From Bacteroidota bacterium (GTDB lineage: Bacteria > Bacteroidota > Bacteroidia > Flavobacteriales > Flavobacteriaceae), in contig CANKLD010000097.1 of NCBI GenBank assembly GCA_947483095.1, forward strand, positions 1 through 5,162: a DNA stretch of 5,162 bases, read 5' to 3'. The translations under genes were made by a program, and so were the position numbers. This document shows positions 1 through 5,162 of the stretch, in pieces (positions within the stretch are counted from its first letter, which is position 1; each line of letters opens with the position of its first letter). The notes under the pieces were generated by a model. The model did no database searches and was not told where the DNA came from. It saw only the letters and a program-made list of their open reading frames with translations.

Positions 1-123
1 ATTGTAAGTACCAATTTTTTCTAGGTATTTACCATCTCTTTTTGAGCGAGCATCAGCTGCTACAACCCAGTAAAAAGGTTTTCCTTTTTTACCGTGTCTT
101 TGTAATCTAATTTTTACAGACAT
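1..123 (-). CDS. rpsP: 30S ribosomal protein S16, N-terminal part (cut by window edge)
   Basis: Translation from the ATG at 123-121 gives 41 residues beginning [20 protein letters not shown] and continuing [22 protein letters not shown]. This is the highly conserved start of bacterial S16: the basic IRLQRHG segment, then the [10 protein letters not shown] strand, then the [17 protein letters not shown] turn. S16 binds 16S rRNA in the body of the small subunit and is needed for 30S assembly. The reading frame is open through base 1, so the rest of the gene lies to the left. The start is fixed by the family's N-terminus. No Shine-Dalgarno sequence precedes it, as is usual in Bacteroidota. A promoter at 173-203 and a small leader hairpin at 143-157 lie upstream. 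In related genomes rimM usually follows, but that region is not visible here. Confidence 0.97.
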   Translation of the reverse strand, partial: MSVKIRLQRHGKKGKPFYWVVAADARSKRDGKYLEKIGTYN

Positions 124-142
124 AATCTTATGATTAAATTTT

Positions 143-157
143 GAGGTACACGACCTC
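143..157 (-). promoter_or_regulatory. Small hairpin in the rpsP 5' leader
   Basis: GAGGT at 143-147 and ACCTC at 153-157 form a perfect 5-bp inverted repeat with a 5-nt loop. It lies inside the predicted rpsP leader of about 45 nt, roughly 20 nt before the start codon. A short stem in the leader of a ribosomal protein gene is a candidate for autogenous control by S16. Ribosomal-protein leader motifs have been proposed in Flavobacteria, and I recall one for S16, but I could not compare this sequence with it. The stem is short, so chance is possible. Confidence 0.4.
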
Positions 158-172
158 TGTTAATTGAGGGTG

Positions 173-203
173 CAAAGATAATTATTTTTTTGAATGTAAC
201 TAA
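173..203 (-). promoter_or_regulatory. Promoter of rpsP (Bacteroidota type)
   Basis: On the minus strand TATCTTTG (plus 180-173) matches the -7 consensus TAnnTTTG exactly. TTAG (plus 203-200), 19 nt upstream, is a weakened version of the -33 TTG element. Transcription should start near 167-169, giving a leader of about 45 nt. The same TATCTTTGCA string occurs in the atpD promoter. Confidence 0.75.
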
Positions 204-270
204 TCTAAAGGTATTAATTTTGTACTATTGAGTGAAATAATGAAAAAAGATAAAGTGATTTATTTAAAAT

Positions 271-302
271 TTTAGCTATTTTATTTAATTAGTCTATTTT
301 TG
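271..302 (+). promoter_or_regulatory. Promoter of the lipoprotein gene
   Basis: TATTTTTG at 295-302 is an exact TAnnTTTG -7 element, 19 nt before the ATG at 322. No clear TTG is present at the -33 position; TTTAGC at 271-276 is the nearest match. The 5' leader would be short, about 12-15 nt. The -7 element is well supported and the -33 element is weak. Confidence 0.55.
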
Positions 303-321
303 TAATCACAAAACAGTGCAA

Positions 322-807
322 ATGAAAAAATTAATCATCTTATTCTTTGTTTCAATAGCTTTAATTGGCTGTACTCAAGAAGTAACTTTTAACAATCCTT
401 CGGTTCAAGGGACTAAAGACAACTATTTATGGAGATCAAAGTCATTTAGCACAACTGTTGACGCAGTAAATAATACCATTTTGGTTGAAGCGAACAGTCA
501 GTTTGAAACATTAAAATTAAAAATGCCACTTCCTAGCGCTACCAATCCTTGCCCAATAACAAGCATTCTTGGAACAGGATCTGCAAGTGAAGCTACATTT
601 AGCTATATTGTGAGTGGACAAACTTTAATTTATACCACAGGAGCAAACGCTGAGGATGGGCAAATTATTCTATCAGAATACGACCCTGTAAACAAAACTG
701 TCAGCGGAACTTTTAGATTTAACTCTTTTATTTTAGTTAGCAACCCTTTAGGAAATCCCATAGTTAATTTTACTAATGGCGTATTTTATAAGGTTCCTGT
801 TAATTAA
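322..807 (+). CDS. Putative lipoprotein, possibly of the DUF6252 type, function unknown
   Basis: The 161-residue product starts with a lipoprotein signal peptide: KK at 2-3, a hydrophobic stretch at 4-14 (LIILFFVSIAL), and a lipobox L-I-G-C with the acylated Cys at 17. After lipidation it would be anchored to the inner or outer membrane; the residues after the Cys (TQEV) are not strongly acidic, so surface export is uncertain. The mature part looks like a compact beta-rich domain. Recognisable blocks are NPSVQGTKDNYLWR (25-38), EYDPVNKTVSGTFRF (119-133) and NFTNGVFYKVPVN (149-161). This pattern recalls flavobacterial lipoproteins annotated as DUF6252, but that assignment is from memory. One further Cys is at 77. 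The ATG at 322 is chosen over the GTG at 316 because MKK begins the signal peptide and the GTG would add only two residues. The gene stands alone, divergent from rpsP and convergent with atpC. Confidence 0.85.
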   Translation: MKKLIILFFVSIALIGCTQEVTFNNPSVQGTKDNYLWRSKSFSTTVDAVNNTILVEANSQFETLKLKMPLPSATNPCPITSILGTGSASEATFSYIVSGQTLIYTTGANAEDGQIILSEYDPVNKTVSGTFRFNSFILVSNPLGNPIVNFTNGVFYKVPVN

Positions 808-823
808 TAAATTATATAAATAC

Positions 824-852
824 AAAAAAGGCTCAATATTGAGCCTTTTTTT
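824..852. terminator. Bidirectional intrinsic terminator between the lipoprotein gene and atpC
   Basis: The perfect palindrome GGCTCAATATTGAGCC (830-845) is preceded by six A (824-829) and followed by seven T (846-852). It can therefore end transcription in both directions: the lipoprotein gene from the left (stop at 807) and the atpD-atpC operon from the right (stop at 870). Confidence 0.93.
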
Positions 853-869
853 ATGTTTTGGAATTAAAA

Positions 870-1151
870 TTAATCTACTAAAACGATTACCTTATTGTCT
901 TTTAATTCAATGGTTCCTGAATTAATAGCTAGTGTATAATTTTGATCGTTTACTTTATTAAATTGCGCTACCGAACCTTTATTAAAATCAAAACTCAAAG
1001 CGGCAATTTTAATTAAACCGTTTTTTAAAGTAGAAACAATCGGTGCGTGATTATTCAATAATTGAAAGCTACCATCAACTCCTGGAAGAGAAACCGAAGT
1101 TACTTCTCCTGAAAATAATTTTGCTTCTGGTGATACTATTTCTAAAATCAT
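870..1151 (-). CDS. atpC: F1-ATPase epsilon subunit, short form
   Basis: This 93-residue protein is the epsilon subunit of F1Fo ATP synthase, part of the central stalk that joins gamma to the c-ring. It begins MILEIVSPEAKLFSGEVTSV, the usual first strands of the epsilon beta-sandwich, followed by LPGVDGSFQLLNNHAPIVST (22-41), which matches the family's G-x-x-G-x-F...HAP core. It ends with GTIELKDNKVIVLVD (79-93), the closing strands of that domain. E. coli epsilon is 139 residues. Here the C-terminal helical hairpin, which inhibits ATP hydrolysis in other bacteria, is absent. Short epsilon subunits are, as far as I know, common in Bacteroidota, so this is probably not a truncation. It lies 46 nt downstream of atpD on the same strand and is surely co-transcribed with it. 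The shared terminator at 824-852 follows. Confidence 0.95.
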   Translation of the reverse strand: MILEIVSPEAKLFSGEVTSVSLPGVDGSFQLLNNHAPIVSTLKNGLIKIAALSFDFNKGSVAQFNKVNDQNYTLAINSGTIELKDNKVIVLVD

Positions 1152-1156
1152 TTTTA

Positions 1157-1191
1157 ATGCTTTATGCTTTAAGCTTTAAGCCTTAAGCAAT
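1157..1191. repeat. Period-7 tandem repeat in the atpD-atpC spacer
   Basis: Five head-to-tail 7-bp units fill most of the 46-nt gap between the two genes. On the plus strand they read ATGCTTT (1157-1163 and 1164-1170), AAGCTTT (1171-1177), AAGCCTT (1178-1184) and a degenerate last unit, AAGCAAT (1185-1191). Because AAGCTT is self-complementary, the transcript can fold between units. The repeat might influence the relative translation of atpC and atpD or might vary in copy number between strains; both ideas are inference. Confidence 0.8.
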
Positions 1192-1197
1192 TAGATA

Positions 1198-2786
<1,589 letters not shown>

Positions 2787-2793
2787 CAAGGTG

Positions 2794-2824
2794 CAAAGAT
2801 AATTTTTTAAAACATAAAAATCAA
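2794..2824 (-). promoter_or_regulatory. Promoter of the atpD-atpC operon
   Basis: On the minus strand the -33 element TTG (plus 2824-2822) is followed after 20 nt by TATCTTTG (plus 2801-2794), an exact TAnnTTTG -7 element. Spacing and both boxes fit the Bacteroidota primary sigma factor consensus. The 5' leader should be about 78 nt long. Confidence 0.85.
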
Positions 2825-2973
2825 CACTATTCTTATAAAAAAAAGTGTTTTTGAACTATTTTATTTTTTTGGATCTGAAGGAGGTGAAAATTAAGGTGAA
2901 AAGGGAATTATTAGGTTTAAATAAATTGTAAAATAAAAAACCTCAACAGATAAATTTATTGTCATGTTATGGT
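2825..2973. other. Gene-free spacer between the divergent atpD and LamG genes
   Basis: The whole gap from 2710 to 3024 holds the atpD leader and promoter, this central stretch, and the LamG-gene promoter. No convincing gene was found in the centre. It contains AAGGAGGTGA (2878-2887), a perfect 10-base match to the complement of the 16S rRNA 3' end. This is followed only by a tiny frame from GTG 2896 to TAA 2929-2931 (11 codons). An AGGTTT/AAACCT inverted repeat (2913-2918 and 2938-2943) has a 19-nt loop and could be chance. Confidence 0.5.
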
Positions 2974-3001
2974 TTGTAGTTATTATATTTTCTTACATTT
3001 G
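2974..3001 (+). promoter_or_regulatory. Promoter of the LamG/T9SS protein gene
   Basis: TTG at 2974-2976 and TACATTTG at 2994-3001 are separated by 17 nt, the short end of the normal range for the Bacteroidota consensus. The predicted 5' leader is about 18-20 nt, A-rich and without a Shine-Dalgarno sequence, ending at the ATG at 3025. Confidence 0.75.
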
Positions 3002-3024
3002 AATTAAATTAAAAAATAGAAATT

Positions 3025-4110
3025 ATGAAAAAAATAGTACTTATTATGCTGTGTATAAGTTATTACACAAATGCACAAGTACCATCTTATGTTCCTACTA
3101 GCGGATTAGTGGGCTATTGGCCTTTTAATAATAGCGCCAATGACGAGAGCGGAAATGGAAATAATGGGGTTGTCAATGGGGCAGCCTTAACAAACGACAG
3201 AATTAATACCGCAAATTCAGCAATTAATTGCATTAATTCTAGTTCATTTATTCGAACTCAAAGTGTTATTCAAAATGTAGCCAATACTTTTACAATATCT
3301 TTTTGGGCTAATCCACAAGAGGCCGATTTATTAAGACCACAGGGTGTAGTTGGAAATGAATCGACTGGGAAAATGAGTGTTATTAATCCTCCACATGGAG
3401 GCAATTGGGGTGACGTTTCTCAAAATGCAGGAGTCGGAGTCAATGTTGGAACAAATCAAATTCAGATTGTTGAACATACTCATTTATTTGTATCCTCACC
3501 TCTAGTTTACCGTACAAATATTAACGGTTGGCATCATATTGTTGTGGTGTATAATCAACATATACCGAAACTATACTTAGACGGAATATTAGTGGCTACT
3601 GGACTTGAAAGTAGTATCCCAAATGTTAGGCCAGGAAATGGCTATTGTGGCTATTATGGTCAAAGCGGATTTGGATCATCATTTAATCCGAATGGAAACC
3701 CAATAGGACAATATAAAGGATATTTTGACGACATAGGTATTTGGAATCGTGCCTTAACCCAACAAGAAATCACCAATTTATATAATTCTGTCAGTTCTAA
3801 TGAATGCTTAACAATGACAATTAATACGGGTGTTTTAAGTACAACTCCCGTAACCTATACAAGTACTGTAAATATTTATCCAAATCCAACAAATGACCAA
3901 ATTACTATCGATTGTGGAAATCTAACTACCGTATCGGGTTGGAGAATTAAAATTACAAATATGCTTGGTCAAGAAGTGTTTAATCAGCTTATGAATACGC
4001 AACAATACGTTGTTCCGCTAAATACTTGGAGTGGTCAAGGAATGTATTTTGTAAAAATTATCAATGCTCAAAACGAAGTGGTTAACATTAAGAAAATAAT
4101 ATTGCAATAA
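3025..4110 (+). CDS. Secreted LamG-like domain protein with type IX secretion sorting domain
   Basis: The 361-residue product has a Sec signal peptide (KK at 2-3, hydrophobic core 4-12, likely cleavage after A17 in TNA-QVP). A LamG/concanavalin A-like jelly-roll domain covers about 25-255. Its landmarks are GLVGYWPFNNSANDESGNGN (27-46), FTISFWANP (89-97), GWHHIVVVYN (168-177), KLYLDGILVATG (182-193) and GYFDDIGIWNRALTQQEI (232-249). After a short linker, residues 281-361 form a type A T9SS C-terminal domain: VNIYPNPTNDQITI (282-295), then ITNMLGQEVF (310-319), GMYFVKI (339-345) and the terminal VNIKKIILQ. This domain directs export across the outer membrane and attachment or release at the cell surface, and is removed on export. 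LamG domains often bind carbohydrate or protein ligands, but no catalytic domain is present, so adhesion or glycan binding is only a guess. The gene is monocistronic, with its own promoter and a terminator at 4137-4164. Confidence 0.93.
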   Translation: MKKIVLIMLCISYYTNAQVPSYVPTSGLVGYWPFNNSANDESGNGNNGVVNGAALTNDRINTANSAINCINSSSFIRTQSVIQNVANTFTISFWANPQEADLLRPQGVVGNESTGKMSVINPPHGGNWGDVSQNAGVGVNVGTNQIQIVEHTHLFVSSPLVYRTNINGWHHIVVVYNQHIPKLYLDGILVATGLESSIPNVRPGNGYCGYYGQSGFGSSFNPNGNPIGQYKGYFDDIGIWNRALTQQEITNLYNSVSSNECLTMTINTGVLSTTPVTYTSTVNIYPNPTNDQITIDCGNLTTVSGWRIKITNMLGQEVFNQLMNTQQYVVPLNTWSGQGMYFVKIINAQNEVVNIKKIILQ

Positions 4111-4136
4111 TATAATCCCTTTTAAAAAAAGAATCG

Positions 4137-4164
4137 AGAGCAACCCAAACAGTTGCTCTTTTTT
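4137..4164 (+). terminator. Intrinsic terminator of the LamG/T9SS gene
   Basis: AGAGCAAC (4137-4144) and GTTGCTCT (4152-4159) form a perfect 8-bp stem with a 7-nt loop, followed by a run of T to 4164. It lies 26 nt after the stop codon. Confidence 0.92.
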
Positions 4165-4248
4165 ATTTAGCAAATATTGATAATAATCTTTTTTAATTTA
4201 TCAATAAAAAACAAGTGTTTTTAAAATGGTTGGGCAACTATTAAAAAT

Positions 4249-4289
4249 AAACAACGCAAACTCTTAATTAATAAGGGTTTGCGTTGTTT
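4249..4289 (-). terminator. Strong hairpin terminator downstream of the tRNA-Leu 3' end
   Basis: AAACAACGCAAAC (4249-4261) and GTTTGCGTTGTTT (4277-4289) pair perfectly over 13 bp. Five more pairs, one of them a G-U wobble, extend the stem inward to a 5-nt loop at 4267-4271. Read on the minus strand, the hairpin begins 5 nt after the tRNA fragment ends at 4295 and is followed by a T-rich tract (plus 4250-4241). This suggests the original terminator of the tRNA-Leu gene, kept on the chromosomal side of the junction. It could also work on the plus strand, where TTTT ends at 4290. Confidence 0.88.
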
Positions 4290-4294
4290 TAAAG

Positions 4295-4334
4295 TGCGGA
4301 TAATAGGACTCGAACCTACACGCCTTGCGGCACC
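4295..4334 (-). pseudogene. 3' fragment of a tRNA-Leu gene (attachment site)
   Basis: The minus strand reads GGTGCCGCAAGGCGTG, then GTAGG-TTCGAGT-CCTAT, then TATCCGCA, with the two blocks sharing one G. These are the long variable arm of a class II tRNA (TGCC-GCAA-GGCG stem-loop), a complete T arm with the TTCGAGT loop, and the 3' acceptor strand with discriminator A. The GCCGCAAGGC variable arm is typical of tRNA-Leu. The matching 5' acceptor strand (GCGGATA), D arm and anticodon arm are missing: upstream (plus 4335 onward) tRNA similarity stops and AT-rich DNA begins. CCA is not encoded. Such 3' tRNA remnants are left when a tyrosine recombinase inserts an element into a tRNA gene. By orientation, the intact tRNA-Leu should lie at the element's other end, to the right. 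A functional tRNA here is excluded. Confidence 0.87.
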
Positions 4335-4468
4335 TTTTATGGATTTTAATTATTTCTAAATTTATTTCAAAAAATCTATTAATACCATAATATTCAATTA
4401 ATTATAAAATTATTATTGAAATTTAATGATTTAAATGAAATGAATGAAATTGAATAATATCTTAAATT
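4335..4468. other. AT-rich non-coding DNA inside the element end
   Basis: No gene is visible between the tRNA fragment and the paired repeats. The stretch is almost all A and T. It contains TATTCAATT (4391-4399) and its inverse AATTGAATA (4448-4456), plus clustered ATGAA motifs around 4434-4449. Bent AT-rich DNA with short repeats is typical of att arms bound by integrase and host architectural proteins, but at this composition the repeats may be chance. Confidence 0.4.
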
Positions 4469-4490
4469 GTTGGGCAATAGTTGGGCAACT

Positions 4491-4523
4491 TTGTAAAGTG
4501 TATTGAATTAAATTATATTTTTG
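4491..4523 (+). promoter_or_regulatory. Promoter of the integrase gene
   Basis: TTG at 4491-4493 and TATTTTTG at 4516-4523 are separated by 22 nt and match the Bacteroidota -33 and -7 elements. The ATG follows 26 nt after the -7 box. The third GTTGGGCAAC repeat (4480-4489) ends immediately before the -33 box, so a protein bound there could repress or activate integrase expression. Confidence 0.7.
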
Positions 4524-4549
4524 AATTTAAAACTTAAACAATTTCAAAA

Positions 4550-5162
4550 ATGGCAACAGTCCTATTTCGATTAAGAAGTTCAGCAAATAAAAACGTATCG
4601 ATTAAAGTTCGTATTTCATTAGGGCGGGGAAATGATATAGAATTAAGTTCGGGGTTTACAATAAATCCGAAGTTTTGGAGCAAAGACACCAACCTACCGA
4701 AACAAAACAATACCGAAAACAAACTAATTTTTAATAATTTAAAAAAATTAGAATCATTTATTTTTCAAAACCTCAACAATGATTTAGCAAATAATATTTT
4801 AGTTGACTCGTTTTGGTTAAAATCAAAAATAACTGAATGTTTTAATAGGGTTATTTTAAACGATACGGGGTTGTTAGTCAATCATATTCAATTTATAATA
4901 GATAATGCAAATACACGTAAAGTGAAAACAAACGGAGGGTTTAAAATTGGATTAACAAAAAGCACAATTAAAAACTATTCTCTTTTTAAAAATATTATAA
5001 TAGATTTTCAAATCTATTCAAAAAAACAAATTCAATTCGTTGAGGTTAATAAACCATTGGTAGATAAATTTACAAATTGGTTGGTTAATACAAAGAACTA
5101 CTCAACTAATTATGCGGGTAAACAATTAGAGATTTTAAAAACCGTTTGTATTGATGCTGAAA
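4550..5162 (+). CDS. Tyrosine recombinase / phage-type integrase, N-terminal part (cut by window edge)
   Basis: The frame from ATG 4550 stays open to the window end, giving 204 residues. Residues 1-80 resemble the arm-DNA-binding domain of Bacteroidota integrases: MATVLFRLRSSANKNVSIKV, then LGRGNDIELSSGFTINPKFW with the usual Trp, then the linker with ENKLIFNNLKKLESFI. Residues from about 108 to 204 resemble the SAM-like core-binding domain: LLVNHIQFIIDNANTRKV, GLTKSTIKNYSLF, PLVDKFTNWL and NYSTNYAGKQLEILKTVC. The C-terminal catalytic domain with the R-H-R-Y residues should follow but lies outside the window, so activity cannot be judged. The enzyme would cut and rejoin the att sites for integration and excision of the element. 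It is adjacent to a tRNA-Leu att fragment, reads away from it, and has its own promoter. No Shine-Dalgarno sequence is present; the bases before the ATG are A-rich. An antisense frame across 4534-4722 is a shadow of this gene. Confidence 0.93.
   Translation, partial: MATVLFRLRSSANKNVSIKVRISLGRGNDIELSSGFTINPKFWSKDTNLPKQNNTENKLIFNNLKKLESFIFQNLNNDLANNILVDSFWLKSKITECFNRVILNDTGLLVNHIQFIIDNANTRKVKTNGGFKIGLTKSTIKNYSLFKNIIIDFQIYSKKQIQFVEVNKPLVDKFTNWLVNTKNYSTNYAGKQLEILKTVCIDAE

Larger units (their letters stand above)
4229..4489 (+). repeat. Three direct copies of GTTGGGCAA around the att region
   Basis: Copies are at 4229-4237 (followed by C), 4469-4477 (followed by T) and 4480-4488 (followed by C), all in the same orientation. 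The last two are almost adjacent. The complete unit GTTG-GG-CAAC is itself an inverted repeat; the third copy extends to AGTTGGGCAACT (4479-4490). Placement beside a tRNA-derived att fragment and an integrase gene suggests arm-type integrase or accessory-protein binding sites. The first copy lies on the chromosomal side of the tRNA fragment, which a simple integration model does not explain. Confidence 0.7.
4295..5162 (+). mobile_element. Left end of a tRNA-Leu-integrated element (continues beyond window)
   Basis: Three things occur together: a truncated tRNA-Leu 3' end, a tyrosine recombinase gene starting about 215 nt inside it and reading away from the junction, and direct GTTGGGCAA repeats between the two. 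This is the usual structure of one end of a genomic island, integrative conjugative element or prophage. The exact crossover lies within or at the edge of 4295-4334. The class of element and its cargo cannot be decided because everything past the integrase N-terminal region is outside the window. Confidence 0.82.

Noticed and set aside
316..321. GTG start two codons upstream of the lipoprotein ATG
   Set aside because: The ATG at 322 gives a standard MKK signal peptide start and better spacing from the promoter.
2823..2849. AACACT/AGTGTT inverted repeat followed by T, upstream of the atpD promoter
   Set aside because: The stem is 6 bp with a 15-nt loop, and no plus-strand transcript is expected to end there, so it is not called a terminator. 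It touches the -33 region but supports no specific operator claim.
2884..2931. Micro-ORF of 11-15 codons after the Shine-Dalgarno-like sequence as a gene
   Set aside because: It uses only GTG starts, is very short and has no recognisable product; kept only as a finding about the Shine-Dalgarno sequence.
4295..4380. A complete tRNA-Leu gene on the minus strand
   Set aside because: No 5' acceptor strand (GCGGATA), D arm or anticodon arm can be found between 4335 and about 4400; only the 3' 40 nt are present.
4165..4400. CRISPR array or phage-defence locus
   Set aside because: The only repeats are 9-10 nt, three in number and unevenly spaced, without spacers of regular length or cas-like genes.
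4534..4722. 62-codon antisense frame on the minus strand
   Set aside because: It lies opposite the integrase gene, whose sequence is clearly recognisable, and its product resembles nothing known to me.

Overview
The window looks like chromosomal DNA from a member of the Bacteroidota, most likely a Flavobacterium-type species. Four things point there: very AT-rich spacers, promoters of the Bacteroidota type (TTG, 17-23 nt, TAnnTTTG) in front of nearly every gene, almost no Shine-Dalgarno sequences before starts, and a secreted protein with a type IX secretion (Por) C-terminal sorting domain. The ribosomal S16 and ATP synthase beta and epsilon sequences also have a flavobacterial look. This is recognition from memory; no database search was run.

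Layout, left to right. (1) 1-123, minus strand: the N-terminal part of rpsP (ribosomal protein S16), with its promoter and a small leader hairpin. (2) 322-807, plus strand: a 161-residue lipoprotein, transcribed divergently from rpsP. (3) A symmetrical terminator at 824-852 shared by the lipoprotein gene and the convergent ATP synthase genes. (4) 870-2709, minus strand: atpD-atpC, encoding the beta and epsilon subunits of F1-ATPase as a two-gene operon. It has a strong promoter, a predicted 5' stem-loop and a period-7 tandem repeat in the spacer between the genes. (5) 3025-4110, plus strand: a secreted LamG-like protein with a T9SS sorting domain, with its own promoter and terminator.

(6) From about 4295 to the right edge: the left end of an integrative element. 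A 40-nt fragment matching the 3' end of a tRNA-Leu gene (variable arm, T arm and 3' acceptor strand) is followed by AT-rich DNA, two copies of a GTTGGGCAA repeat, a good promoter and the 5' two thirds or so of a tyrosine recombinase (integrase) gene that runs off the window. A third copy of the repeat lies left of the tRNA fragment. The orientation predicts that the intact tRNA-Leu gene lies at the far right end of the element, outside this window. Any cargo of the element is also outside.

The left 4.1 kb is mainly ordinary core-genome content plus two exported proteins of unknown role. The parts most worth a second look are the element edge with its repeats, the atpD leader stem-loop, the heptamer repeat between atpD and atpC, and an isolated perfect Shine-Dalgarno sequence at 2878-2887 with no obvious gene behind it. 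No complete new biological system is visible inside the window.
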